Part shown: piece after piece, positions 14,974 through 23,906 of the stretch
Layout of the letters: each line of letters starts with the position of its first letter
How positions within the stretch are numbered: the first letter of the stretch is position 1
Assembly: GCF_005280255.1 (NCBI RefSeq)
Contig: NZ_CP040018.1
Coordinates: 992,001 to 1,056,000, forward strand
DNA length: 64,000 nucleotides
Source of the DNA: Arthrobacter sp. 24S4-2
Lineage (GTDB): Bacteria > Actinomycetota > Actinomycetes > Actinomycetales > Micrococcaceae
Direction: 5' to 3'
The notes under the pieces: model-generated
The model's database searches: none
What the model was told of the DNA's origin: nothing
What the model saw: the letters and a program-made list of their open reading frames with translations, nothing else
Position numbers and translations under genes: made by a program

Positions 14974-17073
14974 ATGGCGAGCCACGCTACTGCCACCGGT
15001 CCGTCCCGGGCCCTGTCAACCGCATCACCGCAGTCATCCGCCGGCGCACCCCAGGCTGCGATGACCCACCGCCAGATCATGGAGGCCCTCACCGGGCTGC
15101 TGGCCGCGTTCTTCACCGCTATTATCAGCAGCACCATCGTGGCCAACGCGCTGCCGACGATCATGTCCGAGCTCAAGGGCACCCAGACCGACTTCGCCTG
15201 GGTCATCACCGCGGCATTGCTCGCCAACGCCGCAACCACGCCCATCTGGGGCAAGCTGGCGGACCTTTTCAACAAGAAGCTCCTGGTCCAGCTGAGCATC
15301 GTGATCTTCGTGGCCGGGTCGGTCATGGCGGGCCTGTCCGAGACCATCCCGCTGCTGCTCACTGCCCGCGTCATCCAGGGCATTGCCATGGGCGGGCTGA
15401 CGGCCCTTGCCCAGGCCATCATCGGCTCGATCATTCCGCCGCGTGACCGCGGAAAATACTCCGGCTACATGGGCGGCGTTATGGCCGTCGGAACCGCCGG
15501 AGGCCCGCTGCTCGGCGGATTCATCGTGGACAGCCCGCTCGGCTGGCGCTGGACCTTCTTCGTCTGTGTGCCACTCGCCATCGTTGCCCTGATCCTGCTT
15601 CAGATCACGCTCAAACTTCCGCACGTCAAACGCCCCGCCAAAATCGACTGGCTCGGTTCCATCCTGCTCACTTCCGGCGTCAGCCTCCTGTTGATCTGGG
15701 TCTCCTTCGCCGGCAACCCGGACTACTACGATTGGTTGTCCTGGCAGACCGCCGCCATGGTGGGCGGCGGCGTACTGCTCCTGGCCCTGTTGGTCGTAGT
15801 GGAATCCAGGGTGGAGCAGCCCATCATCCCGCTCAAGATCATCTCGGAGCGGACTACGGCACTGGCCATCCTTGCCTCCGTTGCGGTGGGAGTCGGTATG
15901 TTCGGATCCTCGGCCTTCCTGGGCCAGTACTTCCAGGTGGCCCGCGGCGCCACCCCCACCGAAGCCGGGCTCCTGACCCTGCCCATGATCGCCGGCAACC
16001 TCATCGGCTCGGTCCTGTCCGGCCAGCTGATCAGCCGGACCGGCAAGTGGAAGCGCTACCTGGTCGCCGGTTCCATCCTCCTCATCGGCGGACTGGGACT
16101 GGCCGGAACCATTGACCACACCACCGAGCTCTGGCTGACAGGCGTCTACACGGCCGTCCTTGGGCTGGGCCTGGGCCTGCTGATGCAGAACCTCGTCCTC
16201 GCGGTGCAGAACACCGTGCGGGCAACGGACATCGGCACCGCCAGCGCCTCCGTGGCTTTCTTCCGGTCCGTGGGCGGCGCGATCGGCGTGTCCGTGCTGG
16301 GCGCTGTCCTGGCCAACCGCGTCAAGGAACTGGCCGCCGAAGGACTCGCCGCAGCCGGAATTCCCGTAACAGGCGGATCCACAGGTGCCAGGATGGACCT
16401 CCAGGACATGCCGGCCCCGATCCGGGACATTATGCGCGCCGCCTACGGCGACGCCACGGCGGAAATCTTCCTGATCTCGGCGGTCATCGGCATCATTGCA
16501 CTCGTGGCTGTCCTCTGCATCAAGGAAAAGCCTCTCCGGCGCACCGTGGACATTGTCCCCGAGCCGGCTGCAGCGAACGACGCCGGCCCGGCCACCGCTG
16601 ACGGCAGTGCGGTCCCGGCGGCGGGATCCGGCGTCGTGGACCTTGACCGGGAGTTCATCGAGGTCCTCAGCAGGCAGCGTGCCCATGAGTCCCGGTTCCC
16701 AGAGGCCGCCCGTGAGGATCGCCGCGCTGTCCGCGAGGAACACTGGAACGGCGACGGCGACACCCGCGCCGCCGGGCGTGAAGGGACCCGCGCGCGGAGC
16801 CGCACACTGGTGGCGGACTCACGCCCGGAAGCGGCCGACGTCGTGCCCCTCCTGCTGCAGACCCAGCAGTTGCTGGCCGAGCAGCAGCTGCAGCTCGCGG
16901 AGGCGCTCCGCGCCGTCCACGAACAGTCGGCGGAGCAGCGCGAGATCGCGGCCGGGCAGGGCCGCATCAGTGAAGAGCTCGCCACGCTACGCCGGCAGCT
17001 CGCCAAGGAGAGGAAGCTCCAGCGCGCCGCTGCAGACTACATCGCCACGCACGGGCGGCACACGAGCGAATAA
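14974..17073 (+). CDS. DHA2-family MFS drug exporter with coiled-coil C-terminal extension
   Basis: A 699-aa protein. Residues about 30-525 carry 14 hydrophobic segments and EmrB/QacA features (FTAIISSTIVANALPTIM in TM1, LADLFNKK loop, PLLGGFIVDSPLGWRWTFF). It should export hydrophobic drugs by proton antiport. Beyond residue ~525 lies a ~170-residue soluble tail absent from standard family members (about 450-550 aa): an Ala/Pro-rich linker, a charged segment, then a Gln/Glu/Arg-rich coiled coil (LLAEQQLQLAEALRAVHEQ, about 625-690). AGGAG lies upstream of the ATG. It is paired with the MarR gene. Confidence 0.9.
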   Translation: MASHATATGPSRALSTASPQSSAGAPQAAMTHRQIMEALTGLLAAFFTAIISSTIVANALPTIMSELKGTQTDFAWVITAALLANAATTPIWGKLADLFNKKLLVQLSIVIFVAGSVMAGLSETIPLLLTARVIQGIAMGGLTALAQAIIGSIIPPRDRGKYSGYMGGVMAVGTAGGPLLGGFIVDSPLGWRWTFFVCVPLAIVALILLQITLKLPHVKRPAKIDWLGSILLTSGVSLLLIWVSFAGNPDYYDWLSWQTAAMVGGGVLLLALLVVVESRVEQPIIPLKIISERTTALAILASVAVGVGMFGSSAFLGQYFQVARGATPTEAGLLTLPMIAGNLIGSVLSGQLISRTGKWKRYLVAGSILLIGGLGLAGTIDHTTELWLTGVYTAVLGLGLGLLMQNLVLAVQNTVRATDIGTASASVAFFRSVGGAIGVSVLGAVLANRVKELAAEGLAAAGIPVTGGSTGARMDLQDMPAPIRDIMRAAYGDATAEIFLISAVIGIIALVAVLCIKEKPLRRTVDIVPEPAAANDAGPATADGSAVPAAGSGVVDLDREFIEVLSRQRAHESRFPEAAREDRRAVREEHWNGDGDTRAAGREGTRARSRTLVADSRPEAADVVPLLLQTQQLLAEQQLQLAEALRAVHEQSAEQREIAAGQGRISEELATLRRQLAKERKLQRAAADYIATHGRHTSE

Positions 17074-17143
17074 GCCGCGGCGCTGCCATCCGACGGCGGC
17101 TCCGGACTTTCGGGGCCGGGCTTTAGGGCTTCTCGCTCAGGGC

Positions 17144-18352
17144 TCAGGGTTCAAGAACCGGGGACGCGACCACAACCACGTTCTTTCCCCAGAGATCTTG
17201 CGCGTAGCAGCTGATCAGGACAAGGCGGTTGGGTACGGCATTCCAGATGGGACTGTCTTTGAGGGCTGACTTCCCGTAGGTGTCGACGGAGTCCACCCGG
17301 TAGCGGATGGTGCCCGCCGCCGTCGTGGCTTCGAAGATGTCGCCCGGGGTGCTCCGGGAGCTTAGCCGGTTGAATGGAGCCTCGCGGTCCTCCCAGCTGT
17401 GCCCGAGGATGTACGTCGTATTGGTGGAGCCGGTGCCGGGCGTGCCGAAGTTCGTCACCCAGTACCCGTCCATGGTGATCGGGGGCACGATTGCCTGGGA
17501 ATTGAGCTCGTCCTGGCTCGGGCTCAGGGGATGAACGACCACGTCCAGTCCGGCCGCCGGGTACACAATCCGGGTCGGGGCCGCTGCCGGCGGGAAGCTG
17601 GCCGGAAGGCTCGGACGCGGTGGCTGTGCGGCGGGGGAGGCGGACGCCTTGCTGCCCTTGACCGCAGCACCCGCGCCGTTCCACGGAAACGTATCCGGCG
17701 GCGCCGTCTCGCTCGGCGAGGCAAAGCTGGGGGAGCTGAACTGCGCGACTGCGGCCGGCCGGCCGCCGGCGCTGCTCCCGGGAGCCACAACACCGGGCAG
17801 GAACGTCAGCACGAAAAAGGCCACGACGCCGGCCGCCAGCAGCAGCAGGTCCCCGCGGTTCAGGGGCCGGTTCTTGAAGGCAACGTTCTTGAGGGAAAGG
17901 TTCTTGAAGGAGAGGTTCTTGAAGGGCAGGCCTTTGGGGGACAGGCGTCGCCGGGACAGGACTTGGAGTGCAGATCTTGCCTGGGGCAAGATTCTCAGCG
18001 ACGGGTGCCGGATGGGCAACCGGTCGAAAGATAAGCGCTCCCAATGCAACAGTTGTCCGCGCCAATTTTCCAGCCGCAACCAGTCTTGTTGCCATTTTCC
18101 GAAGCCGCGTGGTCCCGCCGTCGCGGAATCTGGGGCCATGGGATTTGCAGCCCCGTGGGCAGTTGCCTTAGCGTCAGCAGCCCCATCGTCAGCGGCCCCA
18201 TCGTCAGCGGCCCCATCGTCAGCGGCCCCATCGTCAGCGGCCCCATCGTCAGCGGCCCCATCGCCAGCAGGCGCGTGGTCAGCACGCGCGGCGTGCGCGG
18301 CCTCCGCGTAGCGCGACGCGTGGTCGCGAACAGTGCGGCCTGGGAAGAACAT
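17144..18352 (-). CDS. Sortase-family transpeptidase (class E/F-like) with repetitive N-terminus
   Basis: A 402-aa protein with GAAGGAG before the ATG. The cytosolic N-terminus (1-~165) contains six GAADD-type pentads (about 28-57) and a second pentad run of the form xxFKN (about 140-160). Then comes one membrane helix (about 168-188), a Pro/Ser-rich linker, and a C-terminal sortase domain with His318 (YILGHSW) and Cys382 (LVLISCYA). The downstream strand reads WGKNVVVVA, where class F enzymes usually have an Arg, so the catalytic Arg is uncertain. It lies directly downstream of a surface-protein gene with a sorting-like tail, its likely substrate. Confidence 0.75.
   Translation of the reverse strand: MFFPGRTVRDHASRYAEAAHAARADHAPAGDGAADDGAADDGAADDGAADDGAADDGAADAKATAHGAANPMAPDSATAGPRGFGKWQQDWLRLENWRGQLLHWERLSFDRLPIRHPSLRILPQARSALQVLSRRRLSPKGLPFKNLSFKNLSLKNVAFKNRPLNRGDLLLLAAGVVAFFVLTFLPGVVAPGSSAGGRPAAVAQFSSPSFASPSETAPPDTFPWNGAGAAVKGSKASASPAAQPPRPSLPASFPPAAAPTRIVYPAAGLDVVVHPLSPSQDELNSQAIVPPITMDGYWVTNFGTPGTGSTNTTYILGHSWEDREAPFNRLSSRSTPGDIFEATTAAGTIRYRVDSVDTYGKSALKDSPIWNAVPNRLVLISCYAQDLWGKNVVVVASPVLEP
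18181..18270 (+). repeat. Six 15-bp tandem repeats inside the sortase gene
   Basis: The unit CCCCATCGTCAGCGG occurs six times head to tail; the first five copies are identical and the last has two changes. On the coding (minus) strand it specifies the GAADD pentads. The multiple of three keeps the frame, so copy-number change would alter protein length without breaking the gene. Confidence 0.9.
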
Positions 18353-18380
18353 GTGGGCTCCTTCGGGTTCCCTGTGCGTC

Positions 18381-18412
18381 CACGGGCACCCACCGTGCGG
18401 TGGGTGCCCGTG
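18381..18412. terminator. 14-bp-stem hairpin between surface-protein and sortase genes
   Basis: Arms CACGGGCACCCACC and its complement with loop GTGC, inside the 77-bp gap of this gene pair. It can act as a terminator or attenuator, making sortase expression lower than that of its substrate, or as an mRNA-stabilising stem. Confidence 0.65.
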
Positions 18413-18429
18413 CCGGCCTCAGGCTCGGC

Positions 18430-19212
18430 CTAGTCCGCCGAGGAGATATCCTGCCGGCGTCCCCCGCGCCTAAGGGCAACTGCCGCCACAGCCGTGAGCA
18501 ATGCCGCAAGACCGCCAAACCAGGCCGGAATTCCGGCCTGCGGCTGGCTGCCAGCCGCCGTCTGGGCGTTGAACCCGCGGTTCACCACCGGGGCCGGTGC
18601 CGCTGCTGCTCCCGCCGGTACAACAACCGGAGGGACAACAGCCGGAGGGACAACAGCTGGAGGGACAACAGCCGGCGGTGTCACAACGGGAGGGGTCACG
18701 GCCGGTGGGGTTTCGGCCGGTGGGGTTTCGGCTGGTGGCGTCTCGACCGGTGGTTTCTCGGCCGGCGGCTTTTCGGCCGGCGGCTTCTCATGGTCCTTTT
18801 CCTCGCAGCCGCCGGCGGGGACCGGATAGATGTCCGCCCGGCCGTTGTGCCCGTCCTTGTGTCCGTTGAACCACGCCTTTTCCGGAATCGTGATCTCGAC
18901 AAACGGGTTCTTCTCAGATCCCGTCGCATGGCAGATTGTCATTTTCTTCGAGTGGTCTTCCTTCGGCTCATCATCACCTTTTGAGCCTCCAGGGCAGCCG
19001 GCTGCTGGCGCCGGAATAATGTCGCCCGTGTGCGATGCGTGGCCGCCATTTCCTTTCACTGCGTTTTCGCTGACTGAGATCTGCACAAAAGGGTTGCTTT
19101 CAGAGCCCGTCGCGTGGCAGATGCTGATCTTGTCGCCGCCGGCATTTGCCGGGGCGGTGGCGCCAATTAACGCAAGGCCAGCAATTCCGGCCGTTGCGAG
19201 GATTCTCTTCAT
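18430..19212 (-). CDS. Secreted surface protein with two CHATGS repeats, PPxxx stalk and sorting-like tail
   Basis: A 260-aa protein from ATG 19212 (GGAG seven bases upstream). A signal peptide (MKRILATAGIAGLALIG... ending APANA, residue ~25) is followed by two ~50-residue repeats, each starting ICHATGSExNPFV and ending in GC, so each holds one Cys pair able to form a disulfide. Next is a stalk of eleven PPxxx pentads, then a C-terminal hydrophobic stretch preceded by QPQAG and closed by RRGGRR, which looks like a degenerate sorting signal. The sortase gene follows directly. The protein is probably displayed on the cell surface; the ligand or function of the CHATGS domain is not known to me. 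Confidence 0.8.
   Translation of the reverse strand: MKRILATAGIAGLALIGATAPANAGGDKISICHATGSESNPFVQISVSENAVKGNGGHASHTGDIIPAPAAGCPGGSKGDDEPKEDHSKKMTICHATGSEKNPFVEITIPEKAWFNGHKDGHNGRADIYPVPAGGCEEKDHEKPPAEKPPAEKPPVETPPAETPPAETPPAVTPPVVTPPAVVPPAVVPPAVVPPVVVPAGAAAAPAPVVNRGFNAQTAAGSQPQAGIPAWFGGLAALLTAVAAVALRRGGRRQDISSAD
18620..18784 (-). repeat. Eleven 15-bp repeats encoding the PPxxx stalk
   Basis: Units of 15 bp drift from ACAACAGCCGGAGGG to GTTTCGGCCGGTGGG to TTTTCGGCCGGCGGC, giving PPAVV, PPAET and PPAEK pentads on the coding strand. Neighbouring copies are near-identical while distant ones differ, the pattern left by stepwise local duplication. Confidence 0.85.
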
Positions 19213-19634
19213 GGGATTCTCCATCTGGATCATTGGGGACTGACCAGACTGCGGGAGGGGAAGCCCCATGGAGGAGCCGACCGTTGTCCGTAGGTGCCCA
19301 GATCGCCTGCGGCTCTCCTGCAGAGTTGTCAATTAACTGACGATTTCACGCTAAGCCTCAGGCACGGTGGTAGTCGCGAGTGGCCAATACTGGACTGGGC
19401 ACTCGCTTTTCACTGCCGTCCCCCTCGGAGCGCGGGATAACACCCGTTTCATGCGTAACAACCCGCACCTTTGCGCGGTTTAGCGCCGGCAGGGATACTC
19501 CGTTCGGATGATATTTGCGGGGTTATGTTTCGCATAGGCAACGGATTTCGTAGAGTGGGAAGGCTAAGAGTGTCAGCCCCTGCTGGTATTACTTCTCTCA
19601 TCCACTTCGCGCGCTTCCCTAAGGACACCCGGGC
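19213..19634. other. 422-bp divergent intergenic region
   Basis: It holds the leaders of the surface-protein gene (minus) and the ABC exporter pair (plus). A TTGACA on the minus strand at 19332-19327 is a candidate -35 for the surface-protein gene, but no matching -10 is clear. No convincing gene, operator or RNA structure was seen. Confidence 0.5.
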
Positions 19635-21368
19635 ATGCTTGTCACCCTCATACGGCGCTATTCCAAGCCGTATTTGCCGTATATCGCGGCTGTCATTGTT
19701 TTCCAGTTGGCATCCACCATCGCGGCCCTCTACCTTCCCAGCTTGAATGCACAGATCATCGACGAGGGCGTCTCCCGCGGGGACACCGACTACATCTGGC
19801 GGACCGGCGGCATCATGCTCGGGGTCGCGCTCATCCAGGTGGCCACTGCCATTGCAGGTGTGTACTTCGGTTCGAAGGCGGCCATGGCCTTCGGCCGTGA
19901 CCTGCGGCGTGGAGTGTTCCGCAAGGTCACAAGCTTTTCGGCCAAGGATGTCAACGTCTTTGGCGCACCCACCCTGATTACGCGCGGCACAAACGACGTC
20001 CAGCAAGTCCAGATGCTCGTCCTGATGGGGCTGAACTTCATGGTGGCCACGCCCATCATGTGCATCGGCGGCATTTTCATGGCATTGCGCGAGGACCTCA
20101 GCCTGTCCTGGCTCGTCTGGGTTTCCGTTCCGGTCCTGATCGCTGTCGTGGGTTACCTGGTGGTGCGCCTCATGCCGCTCTTTCGCTCCATGCAGACCAA
20201 GATCGACCGCATCAACGGCATCCTTCGCGAGCAGATCATCGGCATCCGTGTGGTTCGTGCGTTCGTCCGGGAACCCCACGAGACAGTGCGGTTTGGCGAG
20301 GCCAACAGGGAACTAACCGATGTCTCACTGAAAATCGGTTCCCTTTTCGTCCTCATGTTCCCGGCCATCGGCATGATCCTGCACGTCTCCACCGCTGCCG
20401 TGCTGTGGTTCGGCGGCCAGCGCGTGGACGCGGGCGAGATGCAGGTCGGTTCCCTCACTGCCTTCCTGCAATACCTCCTCCAGATCCTCATGGCGGTCAT
20501 GATGGGCACTTTCATGGCCATGATGATTCCGAGGGCTTCCGTCTGTGCCGACCGCATCGGCGAGGTGCTCGACGTCGAGCCGTCCATCCATGAACCGGTT
20601 GTTCCGGTGGCGCCCACGAACAGGACAGGACGCGTGGAGTACCGCAACGTCTCGTTCGCCTACCCAGGTGCCGAGGAACCCGTCCTCAGCAACATCAGTT
20701 TCACCGCCGAGCCGGGCCAGACGGTGGCCATCGTGGGTTCCACCGGCGCCGGCAAGACCAGCCTGCTGTCCCTGCTGCCGCGGCTCTACGACGTCGCATC
20801 CGGCGAAGTACTGCTCGACGGCGTGCCCGTCACGAACCTCGATCGCTCCGAAATCACCGGCAGGGTGGCCATGGTGCCCCAGCGGCCGTACCTTTTCTCC
20901 GGGACCATCGAACACAACCTGCGCTTTGGCAAGACGGAGGCCACGGACCAGGAACTGTGGGATGCACTCACGGTGGCACAGGCCGCGGATTTCGTCCGCG
21001 AAAAGAAAAACGGCCTCGGGTCAAGGATCGCCCAGGGAGGCACCAATGTCTCCGGCGGACAGCGCCAGCGGCTCTGCATCGCACGTGCCCTGGTGACCCA
21101 GCCCAAGGTCTACCTGTTCGACGACTCCTTTTCAGCCCTCGACGTCGCGACAGACGCCAGGCTCCGCCGCGCACTCAGAGCTAAGACCGCTGACGCCACC
21201 GTGATCATCGTGGGCCAGCGCATATCCACCATTGCCGACGCAGACCAGATCCTTGTCCTGGACAACGGCCGGATCGCGGACCGCGGCACGCACGAGGAAC
21301 TGCTGCAAAGTTCCACCACCTACCAGGAAATCGTCGAGTCCCAGCTCACAGCGGAGGAAGTGGCATGA
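19635..21368 (+). CDS. ABC exporter half-transporter, degenerate-site subunit
   Basis: A 577-aa protein: six-helix exporter domain (about 1-320) and NBD (about 335-577). The NBD has Walker A GSTGAGKTS, the signature NVSGGQRQRLCIARAL and Walker B YLFDDSFSALD, where the catalytic Glu is Asp. This combination marks the degenerate-site partner of heterodimeric exporters (TM287/288, LmrCD type). Its stop overlaps the start of the second half-transporter (ATGA). Likely cargo is a drug, lipid or peptide; a specific substrate is not readable. Confidence 0.9.
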   Translation: MLVTLIRRYSKPYLPYIAAVIVFQLASTIAALYLPSLNAQIIDEGVSRGDTDYIWRTGGIMLGVALIQVATAIAGVYFGSKAAMAFGRDLRRGVFRKVTSFSAKDVNVFGAPTLITRGTNDVQQVQMLVLMGLNFMVATPIMCIGGIFMALREDLSLSWLVWVSVPVLIAVVGYLVVRLMPLFRSMQTKIDRINGILREQIIGIRVVRAFVREPHETVRFGEANRELTDVSLKIGSLFVLMFPAIGMILHVSTAAVLWFGGQRVDAGEMQVGSLTAFLQYLLQILMAVMMGTFMAMMIPRASVCADRIGEVLDVEPSIHEPVVPVAPTNRTGRVEYRNVSFAYPGAEEPVLSNISFTAEPGQTVAIVGSTGAGKTSLLSLLPRLYDVASGEVLLDGVPVTNLDRSEITGRVAMVPQRPYLFSGTIEHNLRFGKTEATDQELWDALTVAQAADFVREKKNGLGSRIAQGGTNVSGGQRQRLCIARALVTQPKVYLFDDSFSALDVATDARLRRALRAKTADATVIIVGQRISTIADADQILVLDNGRIADRGTHEELLQSSTTYQEIVESQLTAEEVA

Positions 21369-23398
21369 GCACCAACGAGAAACTCCCCGCAGGCCAGGAA
21401 AGCCTTCCCGTGGAAGACGATGACTTCTACGAAGAGGAATACAAGCCCACCGAGGCCGACGGCGACATGTTCGGCGGGGCTCCGGCCAAGAAAGCCGAAC
21501 ATTTCTGGCCGTCCGCCAAACGCCTGATGGGACTGCTCAAACCAGAGTCGGCGGGCATCGCCCTGGTGCTCGCCATGGTGACCGTCGCCGTCGTCCTCAA
21601 TGTGGTTGCCCCTAAGATCCTCGGGCAGGCAATGGACGTGATCTTCGGGGGAGTGGTTGGAAAGCAGCTGCCGGCCGGAGTCAGCATAGACCGGTTCGTG
21701 GAGGGCCTGCGCTCCCAGGGCGATACCAACTTCGCGGACATGATCGCCAAGATGGAACTCGTTCCGGGCGTGGGGATCGACTTCCAGAAGCTTTCGTTCC
21801 TGATCAGCGTCGTGCTGGTGATGTACTTCGTGGCGAACATATTCACCTGGCTGCAGGGGTATGTCCTGAACGTCCTGGTGATGCGAGTGGTCCGCAAACT
21901 GCGCGACGATACCGAGAAAAAGCTCAACGGGCTCCCGCTGAACTACTTTGACACCCGCCAGCGCGGCGACACCCTCTCCCGCGTCACCAACGACGTCGAT
22001 AACATCCAGCAGGCGCTGCAGCAAGCCTTCGCCCAACTGGTCAGCTCTGCCCTGACGGTCATCGGCATCGTCATCATGATGTTCATCGTCTCCTGGCAAC
22101 TGGCGCTCATCGCCCTGGTGGCCCTCCCGCTCTCAGGTGTGGCCGCCGGCATCATCGGCTCGCGAAGCCAAAAGCTGTTTGCCGCGCAGTGGAAGAACAC
22201 GGGCCAGCTCAACGGCCAGATCGAGGAATCGTTCTCCGGACACGACCTCGTGCGCGTCTTCGGCCGCGAGGCGGACATCCTGGAGCGCTTCGACGAACGG
22301 AACGAGGTCCTCTACAAGGCCAGCTTCGGAGCCCAGTTCGTCTCCGGCATGATCATGCCGGTCATGCAGTTCGTGTCCTACCTCAGCTACGTCGGCATCG
22401 CAGTGGTGGGCGGGCTGCGGGTTGCCTCCGGCGGCATGAGCCTGGGTGACGCCACCGCTTTCATCCAATACTCCCGGGAGTTCACCCAGCCCCTGGGACA
22501 GATGGCCGGCATGGCCAACATGCTGCAGTCCGGCGTTGCCTCGGCTGAGCGCGTCTTCGAATTCCTCGACGCCGGCGAGCAGGACGCCGAAACCGCCACC
22601 GAGCACCTCCCGGCCAAGACCGACGGCCACGTCGAATTCCGGCACGTCACGTTCAGCTACTCGACTGACAAGCCCCTCATCGAGGACCTGTCCTTCAACG
22701 CGGAACCGGGACATACCGTGGCAATTGTGGGCCCCACCGGCGCCGGCAAGACCACGCTTGTCAACCTCGTGATGCGCTTCTACGAGCTCAACTCGGGAAG
22801 CATCACCCTGGACGGGGTGGACATTACGCACCTGAGCCGGTCCGAACTGCGGGCCAAGGTGGGGATGGTGCTGCAGGACGCCTGGCTGTTCGGCGGCAGC
22901 ATCTACGACAACATCAAATACGGCAACCTGAACGCCACCGAAGACCAGGTTATGGAAGCGGCCCGGGCCACGTTCGTGGACCGGTTCGTCCGGGCCCTGC
23001 CGGATGGCTACAACACGGTCATCGACGAGGAGGGCAACAACGTCAGCGCGGGTGAGAAGCAGCTCATCACCATCGCGCGGGCCTTCGTGGCCAACCCGTC
23101 CCTGCTCATCCTCGATGAGGCAACAAGCTCGGTGGACACGCGCACGGAAGTCCTGGTCCAGAAGGCCATGGCAGCCCTGCGCACAGACCGCACCAGCTTC
23201 GTCATCGCCCACCGGCTGTCCACGATCCGCGACGCCGACACCATCCTGGTCATGGAGGCCGGACGGATCGTTGAGCAGGGCAATCACCAGGACCTGCTGG
23301 AACTGAAGGGCGCCTACTACCGCCTCTACGTGTCCCAGTTCGCCGGCGAGGACGCTGAGGAAACGTTCGCGGACGACCCGACGGCGGTGCACAGCTGA
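21365..23398 (+). CDS. ABC exporter half-transporter, catalytic-site subunit
   Basis: A 677-aa partner of the preceding gene, coupled by a 4-nt ATGA overlap. An acidic N-terminal extension of ~50 residues precedes six membrane helices; the loop between TM1 and TM2 is long (about 95-135). The NBD has Walker A GPTGAGKTT (about 456), a divergent signature VSAGEKQLITIARAF and a canonical Walker B LLILDEATSSVD. With its partner it should form one competent and one degenerate ATP site, the heterodimeric exporter pattern. Confidence 0.9.
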   Translation: MSTNEKLPAGQESLPVEDDDFYEEEYKPTEADGDMFGGAPAKKAEHFWPSAKRLMGLLKPESAGIALVLAMVTVAVVLNVVAPKILGQAMDVIFGGVVGKQLPAGVSIDRFVEGLRSQGDTNFADMIAKMELVPGVGIDFQKLSFLISVVLVMYFVANIFTWLQGYVLNVLVMRVVRKLRDDTEKKLNGLPLNYFDTRQRGDTLSRVTNDVDNIQQALQQAFAQLVSSALTVIGIVIMMFIVSWQLALIALVALPLSGVAAGIIGSRSQKLFAAQWKNTGQLNGQIEESFSGHDLVRVFGREADILERFDERNEVLYKASFGAQFVSGMIMPVMQFVSYLSYVGIAVVGGLRVASGGMSLGDATAFIQYSREFTQPLGQMAGMANMLQSGVASAERVFEFLDAGEQDAETATEHLPAKTDGHVEFRHVTFSYSTDKPLIEDLSFNAEPGHTVAIVGPTGAGKTTLVNLVMRFYELNSGSITLDGVDITHLSRSELRAKVGMVLQDAWLFGGSIYDNIKYGNLNATEDQVMEAARATFVDRFVRALPDGYNTVIDEEGNNVSAGEKQLITIARAFVANPSLLILDEATSSVDTRTEVLVQKAMAALRTDRTSFVIAHRLSTIRDADTILVMEAGRIVEQGNHQDLLELKGAYYRLYVSQFAGEDAEETFADDPTAVHS

Positions 23399-23451
23399 GC
23401 GCCGCCGGCCCGGCTGTTCCAGGTACAGGGCGCATCGAGGTTCTGGTCCCC

Positions 23452-23868
23452 ATGCGCTGGAGCGACATGGACGCGTACGGACATATCAACAATGTGCAGA
23501 TCGTCCGGATGCTGGAGGAAGCCCGCATCGCGGCTTTCGGGCCGCCCCGCGGTGCCGGACTGCCCGGAGTCGAGCCCAAGGTGTCCCTCTTCAACGACGT
23601 GGAGGAGGGCACCATGGCCTTGGTAGTGGAGCACAAAGTCCGCTACGTAAGGACGCTCGAGTATCGGAATGTTCCGGCCGTGGTCCAGTTGTGGATCGGT
23701 GCCGTGAAGGGCGCCAGCTTCGACATCCACTACTTGGTGCAGGATCCCGTGACCCGCGAGGACTGCGTCAAGGCCACCACGCACCTGGCATTCGTGGACG
23801 AGGGCACCGGCCGGGTGCTGCGCCTGACACCCGAACAGAAGGAACGGCTCACGCCGTTCGTGGCCTGA
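23452..23868 (+). CDS. Acyl-CoA thioesterase (4-hydroxybenzoyl-CoA thioesterase/YbgC type)
   Basis: A hotdog-fold protein with the motif RWSDMDAYGHINNVQ carrying the catalytic Asp and the H/N pair. ATG 23452 gives 138 aa, but the frame is open upstream to a CTG at 23395 that overlaps the ABC stop (CTGA) and would add the first strand (GRIEVLVPMRW). No ATG, GTG or TTG lies between, so either the short form is used or translation begins at CTG by coupling. It hydrolyses acyl-CoA to free acid. Position suggests co-transcription with the exporter pair. Confidence 0.85.
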   Translation: MRWSDMDAYGHINNVQIVRMLEEARIAAFGPPRGAGLPGVEPKVSLFNDVEEGTMALVVEHKVRYVRTLEYRNVPAVVQLWIGAVKGASFDIHYLVQDPVTREDCVKATTHLAFVDEGTGRVLRLTPEQKERLTPFVA

Positions 23869-23906
23869 GCCGAAAGCCCCTACCTTTGGGCGGGGCTGCT
23901 CCCTAT

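Noticed and set aside
15034..16743. 569-codon minus-strand frame opposite the DHA2 exporter
   Set aside because: Composition is Gly/His/Asp-rich as in other GC-rich shadows, and the plus strand has an unmistakable MFS protein.
18181..18784. Repeat arrays as CRISPR or mobile-element ends
   Set aside because: They are in frame within coding sequence, have no spacers and encode regular pentapeptides.
19471..19746. 91-codon plus-strand frame overlapping the start of the first ABC exporter gene
   Set aside because: It overlaps the real gene in another frame, has no ribosome site and shows no similarity pattern.
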